32,973 bases of DNA from Clostridiales bacterium. Lineage in GTDB: Bacteria; Bacillota; Clostridia; Christensenellales; Aristaeellaceae. The DNA is taken from positions 1 through 32,973 of the forward strand of contig SVGR01000013.1 of the NCBI GenBank assembly GCA_015056265.1, in the 5' to 3' direction. A program made the position numbers and the translations under genes. The notes beneath the pieces are model-generated. The model did not search any database. It had not been told where the DNA came from and worked only from the letters and a program-made list of their open reading frames with translations. Shown here in pieces: positions 14,963 to 23,148 of the stretch; positions within the stretch are counted from its first letter, which is position 1; every line of letters begins with the position of its first letter.

Positions 14963-16180
14963 TCAGGGTCTCATAGCCGCCGCTGCCCCCGCGATCATAC
15001 CGGAGGCAAAAGCAAACTGCAGATTGAATCCGCCGCAATCCCCATCCACATCCAGGATTTCCCCCGCAGCATAAAGGCCGGGGGCCAGCCGGGATTGGAA
15101 TGTATCGGAAAAGAATTCTTTCGTTTCGATGCCGCCTCTGGTCACCTGGGCATATTCCATGCCCCGAGTGCCAATGACAGGCACCGGATAGGAGGCCAGC
15201 AGCCGGGCAAGTTCAGGCAGCGCTTTTCCCTTCAGCTTTTCCGCCAGCAGCCGGGGCGCCAGGCCCCGAAGCAGCGCCTCTCCCTGAAGGGTATGCCCCC
15301 GTTTTTCCAGAAATGCCCGCATGATCGGAACATTTTTTTCCGGGTTTTCCGGCGGAATACGATCATAAATCCGGGGAATCAGCCCCAGCATGGGGCAGAA
15401 ATCCAGATACAGAACGGGTTTTTTCCCTTTTTCCAGCAGCATTCCCGCATCTGCAGAAAGCTGCATGGCACAGACGCCGCTGATCCCGTAATCGGTAAAC
15501 AACACCTCTCCTTGGGCGGCGCTGACAGGATTTTTGCCGTCGCAAAGGGTAAGCCGGGCAGGCAGCCGCAGCCCGGAAAGGCCCTTTACCGCCTGCTTAT
15601 CGGCATTGAGCTGAGTAAGGGCAGGACGGGGCTCTACCAGATGATGGCCCAGGTCCGTCAGCAAAGCATACGCTTTCCCATCGTGGCCCAGCTTTCCCCC
15701 TGCCATGCCGCCGCAGGCAATCACCAGGGAATGGGCGTCAAAGGCGCCCTTTGGGGTATGGGCCCGCCAATCCTTTCCTATCTTCTCCAGCTTCGTTACC
15801 AACGCCTCGCAGAAGACAGGAATTTTTCTTTCTTCCATTTCACCCCGCAGCACATCCAACACCGCCGCGGCCTGGCCGCAGCCGGGATAGATACGGCCCT
15901 CATCTTCCTCAACCGTAACAAGGCCCCATGCCTGAAAGCTGGCAAGTATTTTTTCCACAGGGCAGCGGGAAAGCGCCTCTTTTGCAAGGGCCTTCCCCCC
16001 ATAATACCGGCCGGGGCCGCTATTGGCCAGATTGCACCGGCCGTTGCCGCTGGCCAGGATTTTCCTTCCCACCCGGGGAGCCGCTTCCAGCAGCGCTACG
16101 CTTTTTCCTTTTTCGGATGCGGAAAGCGCGGCGGTCAATCCCGCCGCGCCTCCGCCGATGATCAATACATCGTATTTCAT
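14963..16180 (-). CDS. HI0933/YhiN-family FAD-dependent oxidoreductase
   Basis: 405-aa flavoprotein. The N-terminal FAD-binding motif is DVLIIGGGAAGLTAALSASEKG, followed by GRKILASGNGRCNLAN, a family signature; DEGRIYPGCGQAAAVLDVL and the C-terminal GDCGGFNLQFAFASGMIAG are also typical. Databases variously call the family NAD(P)/FAD-dependent oxidoreductase or BaiN-like, but most members have no proven reaction. The gene starts 6 bp after the stop of the SH3b protein and precedes the flavin reductase by 15 bp. The local RBS is weak, so translation may be coupled to the upstream gene. Confidence 0.92.
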   Translation of the reverse strand: MKYDVLIIGGGAAGLTAALSASEKGKSVALLEAAPRVGRKILASGNGRCNLANSGPGRYYGGKALAKEALSRCPVEKILASFQAWGLVTVEEDEGRIYPGCGQAAAVLDVLRGEMEERKIPVFCEALVTKLEKIGKDWRAHTPKGAFDAHSLVIACGGMAGGKLGHDGKAYALLTDLGHHLVEPRPALTQLNADKQAVKGLSGLRLPARLTLCDGKNPVSAAQGEVLFTDYGISGVCAMQLSADAGMLLEKGKKPVLYLDFCPMLGLIPRIYDRIPPENPEKNVPIMRAFLEKRGHTLQGEALLRGLAPRLLAEKLKGKALPELARLLASYPVPVIGTRGMEYAQVTRGGIETKEFFSDTFQSRLAPGLYAAGEILDVDGDCGGFNLQFAFASGMIAGAAAAMRP

Positions 16181-16186
16181 TGTTGA

Positions 16187-19100
16187 TTACTTGGTTCCGC
16201 TCTGGGAGTGGCTGTAGGCATACTGGATAGCCTCCTGATGGCCGAACCAGCCGTTGATGGCTGCAGAGGTATCGACATGGGCGGGGCTATCCTTGCTGCC
16301 GTGGGTCATACTGTTCACAAAGTGGATACAGAACTGGCCGGTGTAGCCGTTATCGGGGATTCGGTCGCCACCGGGGTTATGGGGAATGCCGTACATGGAG
16401 GCCGCGAAGGTGCGCCCGCCGATGGTCACCCACAGGGGACGGCGGCGATAAGACTGCAGTTCCTGCTCACGGTCGTCGATTTCCTGAGGCGTGCTGACGC
16501 CGTAAATGCGGCAGATGGCTGCGGTATCTTCCGTGGTCTTGGGCTCACAGTCAGCGTGGTTATCGCCGTAGAGCCGCTGAGCGCGGAAGGAGATACCGGT
16601 GTAAACGTCGGTGACGATGGCAACGGTGCCCACGCTGTAGATACTCTGGATGCCGCCCTTGAACCAATCGATCTTTTCTACGGGGTAGAGCACGGGGGTC
16701 ACAGTGCCGCCGGTGTAGGTGCCTTCGGGCACGGTGCCGAAGAGGGCATGCTGGGTATTTTCACCGGCGATGCCGTCCACGGTGAGCTTGCCGTGGGCAC
16801 GCTGGAAAGCGATAACCGCCTGACGGGTGCTCTCGTAATAGGTGCCGGTCACTTCGCTGGCGGCCAGATAGCCCTTTTCGACCAGCTTCTGCTGCAGCTT
16901 GGTCACCGCATCACCGGTGGACAGCAGCGTTAGCGTGGTGTAGGAGGCTTCGGGAGCGGAATCGGGATTGCCGGTCATATTGTACATGGCCTTTTCATCC
17001 TCGGTGAGGATACGCACGCAGTCGCCGCGCATCCAGCCGGTAACACCGCCGTACTTGACCTTGAACCAGTTATAGGTGCCCTGTTCATCCACCACATTCA
17101 GCCGGTAATCCTTCAGATAGGTCACCTTGGTGCCGGGGGTGTAAACCAGGCTCAGCTCAGCGCCCTTCATGGTGGCGGCGCCGCGGATCTTTACCCGCTC
17201 CACGGTGGTCAGGCCCATATCACTGAGGGTGGACAGATCAGGCAGGGGAGTGGGCGTGGGGGTGGCCAGGCCGGGATTGGCGGCCATATAATCGGCATAT
17301 TCCGCATTGGTCAGCACCCGGACGTAATCGCCATGGAGATAGCCGGTCTTGCCCTCATGCTGGATTTCATACCAGGTGATGGAAGTGCCGTTGGAATTCT
17401 TCACTTCGTTCTTGCCGTAGAACTTGGTCACAGTGCCCAGACGCAGCTGACCCAGGGTGCCGGCCTTGGTGCTTTCATCCGCACGCACCCACAGCTTGTC
17501 GCCGGTGGTGATGATGTAATCACTGTTGCCAGGCTTGGGAGTAGCGGGGCCGGGGGTGGGAGAGGGGCATACGCCGTACTGATTGTAATAATCCAACTGC
17601 CACTGGGCCAGTTCGAACACCATATCGCCGCGGATATAGCCCCGGGTGCCGTCATTGAGCTGAACAGGATACCAGGAATAGCTGCTGCCGTAGGGAGTCA
17701 CCTTAGCGCCGGTGAGGGGCAGCACGGTACCCTTGGCATACACCTTGCCGCAGGTGGCGGACTGGGTATCGGTGTCCGAACGCACCCAGACAGAGCTCAT
17801 CACCGTGGCCACATAGCCGGTGATGGCGGCATCAGGGCCGGGGGTAACGGCGGGAGCAGGCGTGGCGATAATGGCATTGCCGTAGGCATCGCATTCCACA
17901 GCCATGGAAGCCAGCACGAAGCCATAGGTGCCCAGCTTGGCAGAGTAGATATCATACCACTTTTCGCTGCCGTTCATCTTGACGCCCAGGCAGGGCAGGA
18001 TGGTGCCCTTATCCAGCTGACCGTAAGAAGTGCCCCAGGGATTATTGCGTACATTCACGCCGCCCTTGATCAGCTTGATATAGGTCTGGGTAGAAACGGA
18101 AGGATCATTGGTAGCGGAAGGACCGGAGGGCACAGGCGTGGCGATCACAGGATTGCCGGCGTTATCGCACTGCACATAGCAGTCGGAGCGCACATAACCA
18201 GTGATGCCATTGATGGGGCTGGTCACCTTGATCCAGCCATCGCTGTCGGGACCTTCGGTATAGCGCAGCACCAGGCCCAGGGGCAGCTTATCCTGATCCT
18301 TGGGGGTGAGGGAGGTGCCGCCGGGGGTTCTGCGGATATTGACGGAAGTCTTGATGATCTTGGCCCAGCCGGTGCCGGTGTAGGGAGGCGCAGGGCTGGG
18401 GGTCACGGTGGGAGCGGGGGCGGAGGGCAGGGTGAAATTACCCAGTTCGTCCTTGGTCAGCACCCGCAGAGCGGTGGCTTCCACATAGCCGAACACGCCG
18501 TTATATTCGATATAATACCAATCGCTGACAGAGGAGCCGGCAGGGCGCTTGATGATATTGACCACGGTATTGGACAGCAGGGCGGTAACAGCTTCGCCGT
18601 TGGGCTCCCGGCGGACGTTGATACCGTTGATGATGATCACGGCATAATTACTGTCCGTTTCGGGCACGGTGGAGCCGGCATTGCCGCCGGAAACCAGGTT
18701 GAGGTAATCACCGTGGATATAACCGGTATGGGAGGCGTTGGGATTGGCAGGAGTGCCACCCTTGACCTGGTACCACAGGGTATTGGTGGTTTCATCCCAA
18801 TCGGCGCGGAGCACCTGCACCATCCAGTTATAGGGCAAAATGTACCAGTAGCCGGCTTCAGTGCTGGAATCCTTGCGGAAGAACACCCGATCGGTATTGG
18901 TGCGGCCGTAGGTATTATCGTCATACACCACGGATCCTTCGGGCCGGGGAATGGCGGTGGAGCCGGGGGCAGGGGTGGGGGCGGGGGTAGAAGCGGGGGC
19001 GCTCACTTCGTTGCCCAGTTCGTCACAATATACGAAGCAGTCGGAACGCACATAGCCTTCCATGCCATGGTAGGACACCTTCGCCCAGGTATACTGCTTG

Positions 19101-20218
19101 GAATTGGTATCCAGAGCGGTATAGCCCAGCACCAGGCCCTTGGGCATCTTATCGTAATAGTTGAGCACGTTGCCGGCAGGGGACTGACGCAGGAACACAT
19201 CATCCTCAATCAGGCGGATATAGCCGATATAGACGCCGGGCACGGGGGTGGGGGCAGCGGTGGCGCCGGGAGCGACAACTTCATTGCCCAGTTCATCACA
19301 TTCCACGAAGCAATCGGAACGGATATAGCCCACATAGCTGCCGTAGGTCACCTTCACCCAGCGGTAATTACCGATGCGGCCGGCGTCTTCAGTATAGCCG
19401 ATCACCAGGCCCTGGGGCAGACGATCGTTATCGTTGATAACGGTGCCGCCGGGAGATACGCGCACGGCCACCTTATCCAGCGTCAGCTTCACATAGCCGA
19501 TCACAGTGGAAGAAGCGGGGGGCGTGGTCTGCTGACTGCCGCCTTCTTCGGGCAGGGGCTGGCCGTACACGTCGGTCTTGATATAGCAGTCGGATCGCAC
19601 ATAGCCTGCCATGCCGTTATAGACCACCTGCACCCAGTCATAGCCCAGATATCCTTTGGTTTCGGAATAATAAGTAAGCACCAGGCCCTGGGGCAACTTG
19701 TCCGCGTTCTTTTCGGTGAGCACGGTGCCGGCGGGGGTGGCCCGCAGATTCACCAGATCATCGATAAGACGAACAAAGCCAAGGCCGGCACCCAAATCAG
19801 GGGCGCCGCCGCCTTCGCCTTCACCGGGCTGAGAAGAGCCGGCAGGAACGTAGGGTTGCACAGGGTTGGCAAGCCAGGCGGATTGTTCTTCCGTCGTCAT
19901 CAGCTGCATAAAATCCCCGCGGATATAGCCGGTTTCCCCGTTTGCAGGGTTCTTGGCCTGATACCACAGGTGGCCGCCATAGCTGGTCTGGCCCAGAATC
20001 TGCAGCACCCAGCCTTCATCCAGCCGATCCACATAATTGGAAGAGCCGGGCGCAGGCCGGAAATTGACCACACGATCCTTGGTGTCATTATTGATCACCA
20101 GATAACCGTACTGATCAACGGCTTCCCCTGCAAGAGCAGAGAAAGGCGCCATGGGCAGTACCATCGCTACCAGCAATACCAGCGCCAGCAGCCGGGCAGA
20201 CATACTACGTTTCTTCAT
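16187..20218 (-). CDS. Large secreted SH3b-repeat protein with peptidoglycan-binding domain and unassigned C-terminal domain
   Basis: 1343 aa, exported and probably wall-bound. Signal peptide MKKRSMSARLLALVLLVAMVLP, cleaved near ALAGE. About 11 bacterial SH3-like repeats of 60-70 residues follow (each with V.(V/L)R..P.G at the start and GY(V/I)R(S/G)D at the end), joined by Thr/Pro linkers such as PAPTPAPGS and ATPTPTPLP. Then a PG_binding_1 domain (LLSTGDAVTKLQQKLVEKGY) and a C-terminal domain of about 170 residues containing NHADCEP, WVTIGGRTFAASMYGIPHN, QFCIHFVNSMTHGS and HVDTSAAINGWFGHQEAI. The track's start at 20314 overlaps the -10 box, so it is not the start; 20218 has GGGGTG upstream and the signal peptide. 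Likely binds peptidoglycan; catalysis is unproven. Confidence 0.88.
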   Translation of the reverse strand: MKKRSMSARLLALVLLVAMVLPMAPFSALAGEAVDQYGYLVINNDTKDRVVNFRPAPGSSNYVDRLDEGWVLQILGQTSYGGHLWYQAKNPANGETGYIRGDFMQLMTTEEQSAWLANPVQPYVPAGSSQPGEGEGGGAPDLGAGLGFVRLIDDLVNLRATPAGTVLTEKNADKLPQGLVLTYYSETKGYLGYDWVQVVYNGMAGYVRSDCYIKTDVYGQPLPEEGGSQQTTPPASSTVIGYVKLTLDKVAVRVSPGGTVINDNDRLPQGLVIGYTEDAGRIGNYRWVKVTYGSYVGYIRSDCFVECDELGNEVVAPGATAAPTPVPGVYIGYIRLIEDDVFLRQSPAGNVLNYYDKMPKGLVLGYTALDTNSKQYTWAKVSYHGMEGYVRSDCFVYCDELGNEVSAPASTPAPTPAPGSTAIPRPEGSVVYDDNTYGRTNTDRVFFRKDSSTEAGYWYILPYNWMVQVLRADWDETTNTLWYQVKGGTPANPNASHTGYIHGDYLNLVSGGNAGSTVPETDSNYAVIIINGINVRREPNGEAVTALLSNTVVNIIKRPAGSSVSDWYYIEYNGVFGYVEATALRVLTKDELGNFTLPSAPAPTVTPSPAPPYTGTGWAKIIKTSVNIRRTPGGTSLTPKDQDKLPLGLVLRYTEGPDSDGWIKVTSPINGITGYVRSDCYVQCDNAGNPVIATPVPSGPSATNDPSVSTQTYIKLIKGGVNVRNNPWGTSYGQLDKGTILPCLGVKMNGSEKWYDIYSAKLGTYGFVLASMAVECDAYGNAIIATPAPAVTPGPDAAITGYVATVMSSVWVRSDTDTQSATCGKVYAKGTVLPLTGAKVTPYGSSYSWYPVQLNDGTRGYIRGDMVFELAQWQLDYYNQYGVCPSPTPGPATPKPGNSDYIITTGDKLWVRADESTKAGTLGQLRLGTVTKFYGKNEVKNSNGTSITWYEIQHEGKTGYLHGDYVRVLTNAEYADYMAANPGLATPTPTPLPDLSTLSDMGLTTVERVKIRGAATMKGAELSLVYTPGTKVTYLKDYRLNVVDEQGTYNWFKVKYGGVTGWMRGDCVRILTEDEKAMYNMTGNPDSAPEASYTTLTLLSTGDAVTKLQQKLVEKGYLAASEVTGTYYESTRQAVIAFQRAHGKLTVDGIAGENTQHALFGTVPEGTYTGGTVTPVLYPVEKIDWFKGGIQSIYSVGTVAIVTDVYTGISFRAQRLYGDNHADCEPKTTEDTAAICRIYGVSTPQEIDDREQELQSYRRRPLWVTIGGRTFAASMYGIPHNPGGDRIPDNGYTGQFCIHFVNSMTHGSKDSPAHVDTSAAINGWFGHQEAIQYAYSHSQSGTK

Positions 20219-20312
20219 AACCGTACACCCCATCCAATTTTTCATTGGCAGCGCAGGCGTATCCCGCGCCAAATTTTTGGACACAAAAAGAATCATAAAT
20301 TCCCTCTCATGC

Positions 20313-20341
20313 ATTGTATTACATTTTTGTTACGAGGTCAA
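20313..20341 (-). promoter_or_regulatory. Promoter of the SH3b protein gene
   Basis: Minus strand: TTGACC (20336-20341), 17-bp spacer, TACAAT (20313-20318). Start of transcription near 20306, giving a leader of about 88 nt to the ATG at 20218. Confidence 0.85.
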
Positions 20342-20393
20342 GTGTTTTTATTAAAAAATTTGCATGTTTTGTTGATTTATGCGTTTCATTTGC

Positions 20394-20422
20394 TTTACGG
20401 AAGAAAAAACTTGTGATATACT
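20394..20422 (+). promoter_or_regulatory. Promoter of pyrimidine-nucleoside phosphorylase gene
   Basis: TTTACG (20394-20399), 17-bp spacer, TATACT (20417-20422) with the TGA extension. It is divergent from the SH3b promoter within the 247-bp gap. Confidence 0.8.
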
Positions 20423-20465
20423 ATGGTCGGATTCTTCTGATTCTTATTTTTCGGGAGGCAAATAA

Positions 20466-21788
20466 ATGGAAATCCTCTCCCTGATTGAAGCAAAAAAGCA
20501 GGGCAAAGCCCTCACCAGGGAACAAATCCGCTATTTCGCCAAAGGCGCCGCGGATAATTCCATCCCGGATTATCAGCTGGCCGCCCTGCTGATGGCTATT
20601 CGCCTAAAGGGCATGGACGCCCGGGAAACCGCCGATCTGACCATGGAAATGGCTGCATCCGGGCATATGCTTTCCCCGGATGTGGGGGGCGTGCCGGTGG
20701 ATAAGCATTCCACCGGGGGCGTGGGCGATACCACCACGCTGATCCTGGCCCCGCTGGTTGCGGCCTGCGGCGGCAAAGTGCTGAAGATGAGCGGCCGTGG
20801 CTTGGGCCATACCGGCGGCACAGTAGATAAAATGGAAAGCATTGCCGGCATGAAGGTGGAATTGCCGGAGGATGAATTTGTAGATATCGTGCGCCGCACC
20901 GGCTGCGCCGTGGTGGGGCAAAGCGCCCATCTGGCCCCGGCTGATAAAACCCTCTACGCCCTGCGGGATGTGACGGGCACGGTGGATTCCATTCCTCTGA
21001 TTGCCTCCAGTATTCTATCCAAGAAATTCGCCGCCGGCGCTCACGCCATTGTATTGGATGTAAAATGCGGCACCGGTGCCTTGATGCCCACCCTGGACAG
21101 CGCCATTGAGCTGGCCAAAACCATGGCGGATATCGGCGCCCATGCGGGCCGCCGGATCATCGCCGTGGTATCCGGCATGGATGAGCCCCTGGGCAGCCAT
21201 GTGGGCAATGCCCTGGAGGTAAAAGAAGCCATCGATGTGCTCGCCGGCAGAACATCAGGGCCCCTCAAGGATGTGGCGCTGTATCTGGGCAGCCAGATGC
21301 TGGTGGCCGCCGGGGTGCAGCCCGATGAAAAGGCCGCCCTGACCGCCTTGGAAGAAGCGCTGAACAGCGGGCGCGGCCTGGAAAAATTAAAGGAAATGAT
21401 TATTGCCCAGGGAGGCGACGGCCGGGTATGCGATGATACCGGTTTGCTCCCCGCCGCCCCCGTCATCCGCAAAGTATCCGCTCCCTGCGACGGATATCTG
21501 GAAAAGGTAGACGGGGTTGCCCTGGGCCTGGCCGCCCAGCAGATGGGAGCAGGCCGCATCCGCAAAGGCGACGCCATCGATCCCGCCGTAGGCTTTGTGA
21601 TGGAAATCCGCATGGGCGATCATGTGCAGGCAGGCGATCCCATCTGCACCCTCCACGCCCGAACGGAAGAAAGCGCCCTCCAGGCGGAAGCACGCATTCT
21701 GAACGCCCTTACCTTCTCCCCCGCCCCCACCGCCCCGGCCCGGCTGCTCCATGCACTGGTCACCGCTCAGGGCGTTGAACACCTGTAA
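20466..21788 (+). CDS. pdp: Pyrimidine-nucleoside phosphorylase (thymidine/uridine)
   Basis: Cytoplasmic salvage enzyme that splits thymidine, uridine or deoxyuridine with phosphate into base and (deoxy)ribose-1-phosphate. 440 aa, the usual length. Motifs: VDKHSTGGVGDTTTLIL (phosphate site), the family signature SGRGLGHTGGTVDKMES, LIASSILSKKFAAGAHAIVLDVKCGTGALM, and a C-terminal PYNP domain (APCDGYLEKVDG…AGDPICTLHA). The phosphate-binding stretch reads KCGTGALM where many members have KxGSGAFM. GGGAGG lies 7 nt before the ATG, with a good promoter 43 bp further up. No terminator separates it from the next gene 35 bp downstream. Confidence 0.95.
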   Translation: MEILSLIEAKKQGKALTREQIRYFAKGAADNSIPDYQLAALLMAIRLKGMDARETADLTMEMAASGHMLSPDVGGVPVDKHSTGGVGDTTTLILAPLVAACGGKVLKMSGRGLGHTGGTVDKMESIAGMKVELPEDEFVDIVRRTGCAVVGQSAHLAPADKTLYALRDVTGTVDSIPLIASSILSKKFAAGAHAIVLDVKCGTGALMPTLDSAIELAKTMADIGAHAGRRIIAVVSGMDEPLGSHVGNALEVKEAIDVLAGRTSGPLKDVALYLGSQMLVAAGVQPDEKAALTALEEALNSGRGLEKLKEMIIAQGGDGRVCDDTGLLPAAPVIRKVSAPCDGYLEKVDGVALGLAAQQMGAGRIRKGDAIDPAVGFVMEIRMGDHVQAGDPICTLHARTEESALQAEARILNALTFSPAPTAPARLLHALVTAQGVEHL

Positions 21789-21823
21789 TCCCCCTCATCC
21801 CACAGTCAAAGGAGATTGAATCC

Positions 21824-22981
21824 ATGAAAAAGCTGATTTCCCTGCTGCTTTCCCTGCTGATGATCACCGGCGCCGCCTTGGCACAGCCCCTGGCGGAAGA
21901 AGCGGCCCTGCTCACCTATGAAGAACTGGAAATCTACCTGGCAGACCTGGCCGGACGCATGTCCCAGACCGCCGATATCGTCTATCTGGAGGAGGGCGAA
22001 GGGGTGACCCTGGCCATCACCGATGAGGGCACGCTGCGCATCGCCGATCAGACCCTGGCCGCAAATACCGCCGTACTGGGCGTGGTGCTCAATGCCACCG
22101 CCGCCTGCCCCCGGGGCCTGAAGGTTGGCGATTCTCTGGAGCAGCTGCTGGCCATCTATCCTAACGATAACCCCACCCTGCTGGGCAATCGCAGCGACGC
22201 CGCTCTCTACATCGCCGGCGAAAAACCGGAAGCCACCGTGGGCTGGCTGCTGCGGGATGGGCAGCGCGTCTCCCAGGTGACCCACTGCGTCTACCACTGG
22301 GGCGCCGACGGGGTTATCTCCTGCGGAGTCAGCTATCAGATCGTCAATGATACCATCATGGGCATTGCCGTTTTCGGCATGGACCAGGTGATCACGGAAG
22401 AACAAGCCATGATCGAAATCCAGGATACCGTAACGCTGCAGGAAGCCGATAACTATTTCGCCTATCCCAAGAGCATGGACGGCGCCGCCCTGGCCCCCTT
22501 CGATCGGGAAGATCTGGCCTTTGCCGGCATGGATTTCCTGGATCTCACCCCCGAAATGGCCACCCAAGCCCTGGGCAGCTCCCCCGTGGATGAATGGAGC
22601 CAGGACAGCAACGGCCAGTATGTACGCCTGAAGCAGTGGGACGGCATTTCCATCCTCTTCCGCTACAGCGAAAACAAGCAGTTTATCCAGGTGGATACCA
22701 TGATGGTGAACGGCGATACCCTGGAAGGACCCCGGGGTGTACGCGTTGGCGACAGCATGGACAGCGTGATGTACCGTTTCCGCCACAGCCAGGGCGGCAG
22801 TGTGGATAACGGCATCCTGCTCTACGGCGACGGGGAAAACAGCCCTTACGCCATCCTCTCCTACGGCGCAACGACCGCCTCCATCACCTATTTCCAGACC
22901 CCCGTGGAAGGCCGCACGATCATCTGGCTGCTCACCTTCGTTGACGGCGAACTGCGGACTATGCACTTCACTCACCTGTAA
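21824..22981 (+). CDS. Secreted protein of unknown function with duplicated module
   Basis: 385 aa with a clear signal peptide (MKKLISLLLSLLMITGAALAQ). I do not recognise the family. Two related segments are visible: ACPRGLKVGDSLEQLLAIYP (about residues 97-116) and EGPRGVRVGDSMDSVMYRF (about 305-323); each is followed by a mixed beta-rich stretch, so the protein looks like two copies of one module. The pattern PRG-x-x-VGDS followed by a helix resembles small lipoprotein modules (SmpA/OmlA-like) only loosely. AAGGAG lies 10 nt upstream of the ATG. It follows pdp by 35 bp without a terminator and is followed by one. A link to nucleoside salvage is not evident. Confidence 0.8.
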   Translation: MKKLISLLLSLLMITGAALAQPLAEEAALLTYEELEIYLADLAGRMSQTADIVYLEEGEGVTLAITDEGTLRIADQTLAANTAVLGVVLNATAACPRGLKVGDSLEQLLAIYPNDNPTLLGNRSDAALYIAGEKPEATVGWLLRDGQRVSQVTHCVYHWGADGVISCGVSYQIVNDTIMGIAVFGMDQVITEEQAMIEIQDTVTLQEADNYFAYPKSMDGAALAPFDREDLAFAGMDFLDLTPEMATQALGSSPVDEWSQDSNGQYVRLKQWDGISILFRYSENKQFIQVDTMMVNGDTLEGPRGVRVGDSMDSVMYRFRHSQGGSVDNGILLYGDGENSPYAILSYGATTASITYFQTPVEGRTIIWLLTFVDGELRTMHFTHL

Positions 22982-23000
22982 AAATCCCGTTATCTTTCAG

Positions 23001-23037
23001 GCCGTTCCGGTTTATGCCGGGGCGGCTTGTCTATTTT
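23001..23037 (+). terminator. Terminator after the secreted unknown protein gene
   Basis: 10-bp stem GCCGTTCCGG / CCGGGGCGGC (two GU pairs), loop TTTATG, followed by TTGTCTATTTTT. Confidence 0.7.
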
Positions 23038-23068
23038 TGGCTTTTCCTGGCATACAAGGCCGGAATCA

Positions 23069-23097
23069 TTGACATTGACGATCATTTCCTATATAAT
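23069..23097 (+). promoter_or_regulatory. Consensus sigma-A promoter of the TPR/acyltransferase/M29 operon
   Basis: TTGACA (23069-23074), exactly 17 bp, TATAAT (23092-23097): a full match at both hexamers. Start of transcription about 23104, 45 nt before the ATG. Confidence 0.92.
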
Positions 23098-23148
23098 AAC
23101 AGAATGTAGAAATCTACTTTGAAGCCCGTTACGGAGGCGTATTTTTTC

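Noticed and set aside
17333-20416. 1027-aa plus-strand ORF
   Set aside because: It is the antisense shadow of the SH3b gene; it has a low-complexity G/A/H-rich translation, no RBS and no family resemblance, and the open frame comes from GC-rich repeats.
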